From Marsupella aquatica (taxonomy: Eukaryota; Marchantiophyta): DNA of 64,000 nt. A model generated the notes under the pieces. That model did not search any database and was not told the DNA's origin. It saw nothing but the letters and a program-made list of their open reading frames with translations. A program made the position numbers and the translations under genes. Position 1 is the first letter of the stretch; every line of letters starts with the position of its first letter. The stretch is taken from positions 14,942,001 through 15,006,000 of the forward strand of contig OZ316897.1 in assembly GCA_973895155.1 (NCBI GenBank), read 5' to 3'. Positions 57,724 to 64,000 of this stretch are shown here, piece by piece.

Positions 57724-58477
57724 TTATTTTGTAGAGATACATGCATGAGAGTGACTTGTCATGCCGGAGCTAAGGGTAGGAAGAGGCAGCATAGGTTTAG
57801 AAGGGCGGACCTAGCATCAGATATTTCCCCCCTCTTGTCCATGTATAGGGTTCTTTGAAGCCCTATCATTTTGTTCATGATTTTCCATTTTATAAAACAA
57901 CAATTTTGCCTTCCACATTGGGTTCCAAGGAAAACCCCTCGCAAATAATGTATTGAATCATGTGTGATCATAATTTTGCAAACCCTTTAAGAACTCATTC
58001 CCATCGCACAATATTAACCCCAAGGCGTCGCACTTTTTGAGTCAATTAACTTCAGAACTTCAGATCCAAATATGTCGGGTTTTTGTGATACTTCTAGGAT
58101 CGCACTTTCCTAATCGCAACTGTTCACAAACTTCTGAAATCACCGGTATCGCTCTTTGTCATACAATCCCCATCAAAACAATTGAACCAGTATCAATCGC
58201 AAATATGATGCGATGGTAAATCCATCTCAAATATTGATGCCCGCGCGGGACGTGTGCGTGTATGTTTGCGAACCTTATGCGACGTATAATGGATCGCAGA
58301 AGTATTGAATATTGCGAACCTCTCAGCTTCTCAGTTTGCCATGATGTTGCGATGCCGTTGCGATGGTCCGCGTGCGAAGTTATTAGGTTCGCAAAGTGCG
58401 AAGGGGGTGCGATGCGCGTATGTTCGCAATAGCCAGAATTATGAAAATCAGGGGCTTGTTAGTTGCGATGAGATTGT
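57724..58477. repeat. Right subterminal region of element B with TTCGCAA/TTGCGAA words
   Basis: Noncoding. At least ten words of the type TTTGCGAAC, GTTGCGATG and GTTCGCAAAG lie in both orientations, densest between 58250 and 58480. They mirror the left subterminal region and the promoter and intron clusters of the accessory gene (42760-43010, 56870-57050). Confidence 0.65.
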
Positions 58478-58508
58478 CTTCGCAAAACCGGCCGATAGTG
58501 TTGTAGTG
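58478..58508 (-). repeat. Element B right terminal inverted repeat
   Basis: Ends CTTCGCAAAACCGGCC ... TGTTGTAGTG; GGA follows at 58509-58511. Confidence 0.92.
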
Positions 58509-58763
58509 GGAAACACTAGTCAGAAGGTATAGTGAGCAGCGTGTCATAGATGGGGACCCCATACGGACTGGGAATATTGCTGGTTTCATAAACAATACCG
58601 TGGGGACTCGCCCTAAGCATAGGCAAAATTGTGACTGGGTTTTCATTGAGGGTCCTCTGCCAGCACCTTATGGCCAGACATATCGTCATGACCATTGCCT
58701 AGTTGTAGCAACGAGGACCATTAACTCAGGGGATGAGTTATTTACTCACTATGAGTGGGATTA
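58509..58763 (+). pseudogene. SET-domain protein of element A, C-terminal part
   Basis: Continues the gene cut at 36060. Read from about 58528 it gives QRVIDGDPIRTGNIAGFINN, NCDWVFIEGP, HDHCLVVATRTI and GDELFTHYEWD with a stop at 58761-58763, collinear with the element B protein. The frame is one base off from the 36060 side even after removing element B, so element A already carried, or later gained, an indel here. Confidence 0.82.
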
Positions 58764-58961
58764 GGGTAAAGTTAAGGGTCATAGGTGGTATGTTGCATAT
58801 CAAATGACACTACATATGGCCTTTGGCCACGTTTTGTATTTGCATCACAACCAATATTATTTCATTTTTGCACACCCCTAGCCCATTTTTGTGTGTGTTC
58901 TCTTTGCAATATAACTTTCAATTGTTTGCTTTGTTTTTGGAATGTGCGGCCCTCTCCAAAT

Positions 58962-60990
58962 ATGTTACCACGGAGATTGAGAGCAACATATCGAGAAATG
59001 GGTATGCCAGAAGGACATGGATCAGAGTCACACTCCCCATCAAGTGCTAGTGGAAGTAGTAACCCTGATGAAGAGGTACCTCGGACGGATGAACAAGTAA
59101 CTGATGACCAGGATAGAGCCATGGATGACTTTATGGTTGATTGGTTTGGTGCCGACAACCCTGGTGATGACCTTCCCAATGAAGGGCAAGTGCCCCCCAA
59201 TGATCCACGCCCAAGACATACCCCTGAGGGACAACACCAATGGGAAGAAGCAGAGGAACATGCCCGAACACCTATCTATGAGGGTGCTCATTTGAGTCAT
59301 CTTTCAGCCATCTTGGGGTTGATATATGAACCTACAGGCCAAACACAAGGCAAACAATGCCTTGTTATCTGATATGTTTGCACTTTGCCATGACCTTATG
59401 TTACCCACTGAGAATGTGTTGCCAACAACTTGGAAGGAGGCAAAGAGTGTTCTCTCATCTATTGGCATGGAATATCATATTGTTCATGCATGTGTGAATG
59501 ATTGCATGTTATTTCATGGGGCCAATGCAAACATGACACAATGTACAACATGTGATGAGCCTCGCTATGACCCAACATGCTAACAAAGAAGGTGCCAAGG
59601 AAGGCTATTAGTTGGTTTCCCATTATTCCTCGGTTGTTGCACATGTATCGGTGTTCTGACTTGGCAGAGTTGATGGTATGGCATAAGACTCATCGATCAG
59701 AGTCTGGTGTCATGCGGTTGCCAGTTGACTCCCTGCTCACAAACATATTGAGGCAACATGGCCAGACTTTGCACATGATCCTCGCCATGTGAGGCTAGGA
59801 TTGGCATCTGATGGATTTAGCCCTCATTCACTTGGAGGAAAGGGGCAAACTACATCAGTTTGACCTGTGGTTGTCATGAATTATAACCTCCCACCATGGC
59901 TATCCATGAAGAAGGGGTTCCTTTTATTGTCTTTGATTATCCCAGGTCCAAAAAAGGTGAAGAACTTTGACACTTACTTGGCACTATTGGTTGGAGAACT
60001 TCAAAAATTATGGGATGGAGTGTGGGCATATGATGGCAGGAAAATTACAGGAGGTTTTCCACGTGTCTTTCAATTGAGAGGGATCATTTGTTGGACAATG
60101 CATGACTATCCTGGTAAGATGACTTCCATGCCATTTGCAACCCTTCAATAATGTGTAGTTCCTATTGTTGTTTCTCATGTGACAACCCTAACATAAAGTT
60201 TGCATGGTTTGATTTCTTCTGTGTAAGCAGGGTTTGGTTTTGTCTCTGGATTGCAAACTCAGGGGTACAAAGCTTGCTCTACTTGTGGCCCAAGCTTAAA
60301 GGACATGGCCACATATTGTTCATGGATTAGAAAGATTGTTTATATTGGGCATACAAAGTTTCTTCCCATGGGGCATGAGATGAGGTTTGACCCACTTCTA
60401 TTCTCCTCCTTTGACATGCCATTTGGTGATGAGCGTGAAATTCCTGATGCAACAAGTTTTGCACATTGGAAGTCACTAGCTGATAGGATGGCAGACCCAA
60501 ATGATTCCTTCACCTTTGATAGGACAGGTTTGACCAGGTGGAGTATACTAGCCACTTTGCCCTATTGGTCTGAGTTGAAGATCCGCCATCTCTTAGACCC
60601 CATGCACATAGAGGGAAATGTGGGGAAGGCTTTGATAAAGCATTTTTATGGGGAGAAGGACACTAATTTTAGGGAGGCATGCGAGGAGATGGAAATGCAT
60701 CCAGATGTTTGGGTGACAACTGATCCTATCACAGGTGTGGAGAATCGTCCTTCTGCTCCTTGGGTGTTGAGTGTTGGCCAAAGACGTGAATTTTGGAACC
60801 GTATAGAAGAGATGCGGTTTCCTACAGGCTATGGTGCCAACCTTTGGAAAGATTTTGGGATAGAGGAAAATCACAAGTGGCCACGATATTTGAAGACACA
60901 TGACTATCATCGCCTATTGCAGCATATATTGCCAGTGGCAATTATAGGTATAGGGAGTGAAGAAGTGCAAGATGCCATCTGGTCATTGGG
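58962..60990 (+). pseudogene. CACTA transposase (Tnp2 family), element A, truncated
   Basis: Homologous to 36816-40062: starts MLPRRLRATYREMGMP at 58962, then frame-broken blocks (NLQAKHKANNALLSDMFALC, KAISWFPIIPRLLHMYR, NYNLPPWLSMKKGF). After an intron near 60110-60230 come YKACSTCGPSLKDMATYCSW, LLDPMHIEGNVGKALIKHF and HDYHRLLQHILPVAIIGIG. It ends at 60990 in ...IWSLG where Copia-2 begins. Frameshifts near 59320, 59575 and 59740 mark it as dead. Confidence 0.88.
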
Positions 60991-61557
60991 TCATACACCA
61001 TCCTTGTAAAACCTTGAGCAAGCATGAAATCATCAAACCCCTTGTTCCACTGTTTGGGAGACTGCTTCAATCCATACAAGGACTTGAGCAATCTGTAAAC
61101 TAAGTTCTCTTGGCCCTTCTTCATAAAGCCTAGTGGCTGTCTCATGAAGATCAACTCTTCCAAGTTGCCATAGAGAAAAGCAGTAACAACATCCATCTGA
61201 TCCATCACCAGACCAAAAAATACAACAAAGCTGACACAAGATCCGTATTGTGGAATACTTAGCCACCGGTGAAAAGACCTCATTGTAGTCCACTCCTTTC
61301 TCCTGAGTGAACCCCTTGGTAACAAGCCTTGCCTTGTAGATCTTATCTCCACCCTCTGAAAGACTGTCCTTCAACTTGTAAATCCACTTGTTGTCCACCA
61401 CTTGCTGACCTCTTGGAAGCTCCACCAGCTCCCATGTCTTGTTGTCACTCAAAGATTGCAACTCCCTCTGCATTGCTGCATTCCACTCATGCTTCTGCTC
61501 TAAAGCACAAGCCTCACTGTACGAAGAAGACTCTCCTTCTTCCAAGATCAAAGCCAT
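60991..61557 (-). pseudogene. Copia-2 reverse transcriptase, N-terminal half
   Basis: WNAAMQRELQSLSDNKTWEL, NKWIYKLKDSLSEGGDKIYK, LVTKGFTQEKGVDYNEVFSP, then in another frame VMDQMDVVTAFLYGNLEELI (first catalytic Asp) and LLKSLYGLKQSPKQWNKGF. The YVDD box is lost with the truncation. A frameshift lies near 61240. Confidence 0.87.
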
Positions 61558-61948
61558 GTCATCTTCATCAGGTGCAATGTCAATATCATCTAGCTTAGAT
61601 GAGTCTACCCATTGACCATACTTGGTAGGAGCTCTAGTAGAACGACTGGAAGTTCTTCTAGTAGATGACTCAGGCTGATCTGCTGTTGCTGGTCAAATTT
61701 GAGGTACCCCAGCAATAATTTTCTCCTCTTGTTCCATCATAGGAACCAGCTCCAAGCCCGGAACTTCTCCATCTCTCCTGTCATGAACTGCATCATGACT
61801 CATCTCCCCCTCAACCCGGTCCGGGATGGGAGATTTCCCCTTGTCAGTATGGGAGTCCTAAGAACTCTCCCCCTCCTTTGATGATCTGGATTCATTAAAG
61901 GACACATCTCTACTGACAATTAGCTTATAGGTTACTGGATCCCATAAC
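61558..61948 (-). other. Copia-2 integrase-RT linker, broken
   Basis: This should encode the variable region between integrase and RT; stops occur in all frames. No separate gene. Confidence 0.5.
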
Positions 61949-62989
61949 CTATAACCCTTCACACCTTTCTGATAGCCAAGGAAAATGCACTTCTTCGACT
62001 TGGACTCCAGCTTGGATCAAAGCTGGGAAGGGTGTAAGCACATAAGCATCACATCCAAAAATCCTCAAATGTGAGTTATCTGCTGGATGCCCATACCTCA
62101 TTTCAAATGGCATCTTGAATCCAATAGAACTGGATGGAGAAAAATTTACCAAATAAGCTGCAGTGTTGACAGCTTCAACCCAAAACTCATGTGGTAAACA
62201 TGATTGACTCAACATACTCCTCGAGCGGTCCAATAGTGTTCGGTTGAGTCTCTCAGAAACACCATTCTGCTGAGAAGTATAACTTGTTGTGAGATGGCGG
62301 GTAATCCCTTGCTCCTTACAATACATTCCAAATTCCCCAAAATTGTATTCACCGCCATTATCCAATCAAAGATATCTCACCTTATTACCAGTCTGATTCT
62401 CAACTTGGGCTTTCCACTCCTTAAAAGTGGCAAAAACATCAGACTTACTATGTAGAAAGTATATCCACACATACCTTGAGTAATCGTCAATGAACGTGAC
62501 ATAGTATAACCATCCAGAATGTGAGGGAGTAGGGGCTGGACCCCACACATCACTATGTACATACTCAAGTACCTCCTTGTTGGTGTGAGTTCCAACTCCG
62601 AAGGGTTTCCTGTGCTGCTTCCCTAGCACACAGTGCTCACAAAATTCCAACTTACAAGGTAGTAAATTAGAAAGTAATCCTTTCTTCTGAAGAATAACCA
62701 AACCTTTTTCACTCATGTGGCCCAAATAGAAGTGCCATAGCCGGGCCGTCTCCTCATGAGATAAGGTTACATTGGCTTCATCACAAACTACACTGCCCTC
62801 CAAAACGTATAGATTGCTATGTCTCTTTCCCTCCAATACAACTTTAGTACCAGTTGAAACCTGAAGGACACCATTAGTAGAACTCCACTGATGGCCATTT
62901 GCTTCTAAAACTCTAAGTGAAACGAGATTTTTCATCATGCTGGGAATATGTCTCACATTCCTTAACGTTCTTACAGCACCATCAAACAT
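61949..62989 (-). pseudogene. Copia-2 GAG-pre-integrase and integrase
   Basis: VRTLRNVRHIPSMMKNLVSL and LWHFYLGHMSEKGL ... CEHCVLGKQHRKPF (HHCC zinc), HSDVWGPAPT and FIDDYSRYVWIYFL (first Asp), then a stop at 62366. In the continuing frame MDNGGEYNFGEF (second Asp), QQNGVSERLNRTL with the catalytic Glu, and FWVEAVNTAAYLVN. Confidence 0.9.
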
Positions 62990-63391
62990 CTGAAATCTTA
63001 CAGATCAAAGTCCAACAACTTGACATGGGATTCCATTTCCCATCAACATTGACCCGTTGGAAACCGTGTAAGAACTGAAAAAATCTCTCCTAGAGCAAAT
63101 GTGAAAAGTACATGCACTATCTAGAATCCAGTCATCACTACTTGGATTTGACACTACGTTGAGAGCATAACCTTGACATCACAATATGTCATCATCATCG
63201 AGTAAATCTACCTCATGCGAGCTCGATGCCGCATTAGCAGAGGCAGTAGGGACCTTTACTCGACAATCCCTTTTCATGTGGCCAGGCTTGCCACAATTCC
63301 AACATTGAAGAGGCTTTCTCTCTTGCAATTTCCCTCTGGATTTAGATCTCCCCCGTGATGTAGATCTAAACCTGCTCTGCCAATTTGTGCG
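62990..63391 (-). pseudogene. Copia-2 zinc knuckle and protease
   Basis: On minus CWNCGKPGHMKRDC (CCHC knuckle), then DDWILDSACTFHICSRRDFF with the aspartic protease site DSA, interrupted by stops. Confidence 0.78.
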
Positions 63392-63856
63392 CTACGCTGC
63401 TCTCCCCCTGTTCACATTGAGTGCAGTGCCAGAAGAAGATGCTGTTTGTGATTGACCCAACTTCTTCTGAGCATTATCAGACAATAAAGAGCTCACCACC
63501 TCATTATACGAAATGGACTTCAGATCTCTGTACAAGAGCACCTGTTTCAAGCCCTGATATGACGGCGGTAAGGAGCTTAGCAGAAGCAAGGCCTTATCCT
63601 CATCTTCAACTCCTTTTCCCAACTTTGACAGATCCACCGCTAGACTATCAAACTCATCCAGATGATCCTGCATCTTGCTCCCTTCCTTGAGCCCGAGGCT
63701 CATCAAGAGAGGCTTCTTGTATAGCCGGTCTGACGCATCTTTCCGGTAGTACTTCTCTCTTAGAGCCTTGAATAGTGACGTGCAATCCGCATAATCATCC
63801 AACTGCTTGATGATGTGCGGCTTGAGATAAAGTATCACTGTATTGACAACAATCAC
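63392..63856 (-). pseudogene. Copia-2 gag
   Basis: Copia gag helices: CTSLFKALREKYYRKDASDR, KMQDHLDEFDSLAVDLSKLG, LLLSSLPPSYQGLKQVLL, and an N-terminal part continuing past 63856 in a broken frame. Typical of the UBN2/DUF4219 gag type. Confidence 0.85.
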
Positions 63857-64000
63857 CTGCTCCTATCTCCACTATCTCACAGAAATCTCCTCCTCTCCAT
63901 CATACTGCTCTCGCAAAGAGAGCAGATGAGCCAAACCCATGGCCTGAAGGACACCCTTCACTTGCTTCTCCCAGAGCAAGTAATCAGTACGACCATCGTA

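Larger units (their letters stand above)
36061..58508 (-). mobile_element. Element B: CACTA transposon with SET-domain gene, containing a MITE and a gypsy element
   Basis: Termini: CACTACTACATATTGGCC at 36061 and the complement of the right end CACTACAACACTATCGGCC, both followed by TTTTGCGAAG. The GGA target duplication is perfect. It carries, on minus, a Tnp2 transposase (36816-40062) and a SET gene (40234-41394) and, divergently on plus, the accessory gene (43097-57723). Without the gypsy element and MITE it would be about 9.9 kb. It inserted into the SET exon of its own relative, element A. The three frameshifts seen in its genes are each a single base missing from a homopolymer run. Confidence 0.92.
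32729..60990 (+). mobile_element. Element A: CACTA transposon with SET gene, split by element B, both ends lost
   Basis: The same three genes as element B occur as the outer layer: accessory coiled-coil gene (32843-33859, minus), SET gene (35153-36060 plus 58509-58763, plus) and Tnp2 transposase (58962-60990, plus). Element B sits in the SET exon with a GGA target duplication (36058-36060 and 58509-58511). The left end is lost where element C abuts in an intron. The right end is lost where Copia-2 joins at 60991. All three genes carry frameshifts, so A is an older, dead copy. Confidence 0.85.
60991..64000 (-). mobile_element. Copia-2: Ty1/copia retrotransposon, 3' truncated, runs off the window
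   Basis: Minus-strand copia in order (high to low coordinate) gag, zinc knuckle and protease, integrase, RT. It is cut off inside RT (after FTRMVYDP) at 60990/60991, so the RT palm end, RNase H and 3' LTR are missing. The junction with the transposase of element A shares GGG, suggesting end joining by microhomology. It differs from Copia-1 in sequence throughout. Confidence 0.88.

Noticed and set aside
1-64000. CRISPR arrays, rRNA or tRNA genes
   Set aside because: No regularly spaced identical repeats, no rRNA sequence and no convincing tRNA were seen.

Overview
The window is eukaryotic nuclear DNA from a land plant. GT-AG introns, a plant-type kinase/fibrillin gene, Ty1/copia and Ty3/gypsy retrotransposons, and CACTA (EnSpm) transposons with Tnp2-type transposases all point that way. 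The bacterial-type DNA methyltransferase hints at a seed-free plant (bryophyte, lycophyte or fern), but the species cannot be named from the sequence. Only the first 2.4 kb looks like an ordinary host gene: the 3' part of a gene resembling the plastid-lipid-associated protein with a kinase-like domain (PAP14/fibrillin-11 type), rebuilt from six exons with consistent phases.

After an empty stretch (2.4-5.3 kb) the window is nested mobile DNA. Copia-1 (minus strand, 5330-14726, 5' truncated) is interrupted by element D (9339-14011). D is a terminal-inverted-repeat element carrying a DUF7869-type protein on the minus strand and, divergently, an N4/N6-type DNA methyltransferase. Next is element C (14727-32728), an 18 kb CACTA transposon with matching CACTAGAAGAA termini. 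C contains a captured ribosomal protein eL20 fragment, an EDM2-like PHD protein, a tandem-BRCT protein, a Tnp2 transposase and a ten-exon accessory protein.

From 32729 to 60990 lies CACTA element A, opened by a second copy of the same family, element B (36061-58508, perfect GGA target-site duplication, CACTAC termini). Both A and B carry a Tnp2 transposase, a SET-domain protein, and a divergently transcribed coiled-coil protein. The accessory gene of B is itself hit by a 293 bp MITE (43580-43872, 10 bp target duplication) and by a 12.3 kb gypsy element (44339-56611). The gypsy element has about 3.0 kb LTRs, each holding a long sense ORF. The window ends in Copia-2 (60991-64000, minus), truncated and joined to the transposase of A.

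The recurring theme is that three different DNA transposon types carry chromatin or DNA-modification modules: a DNA methylase in D, PHD and BRCT in C, and SET in A and B. These could let the elements read or rewrite silencing marks; that function is inference. Most copies are damaged by stops, frameshifts or nested insertions. The exceptions are the BRCT gene and the ten-exon gene of C, which are open throughout, and the genes of B, whose three frameshifts all fall in homopolymer runs.
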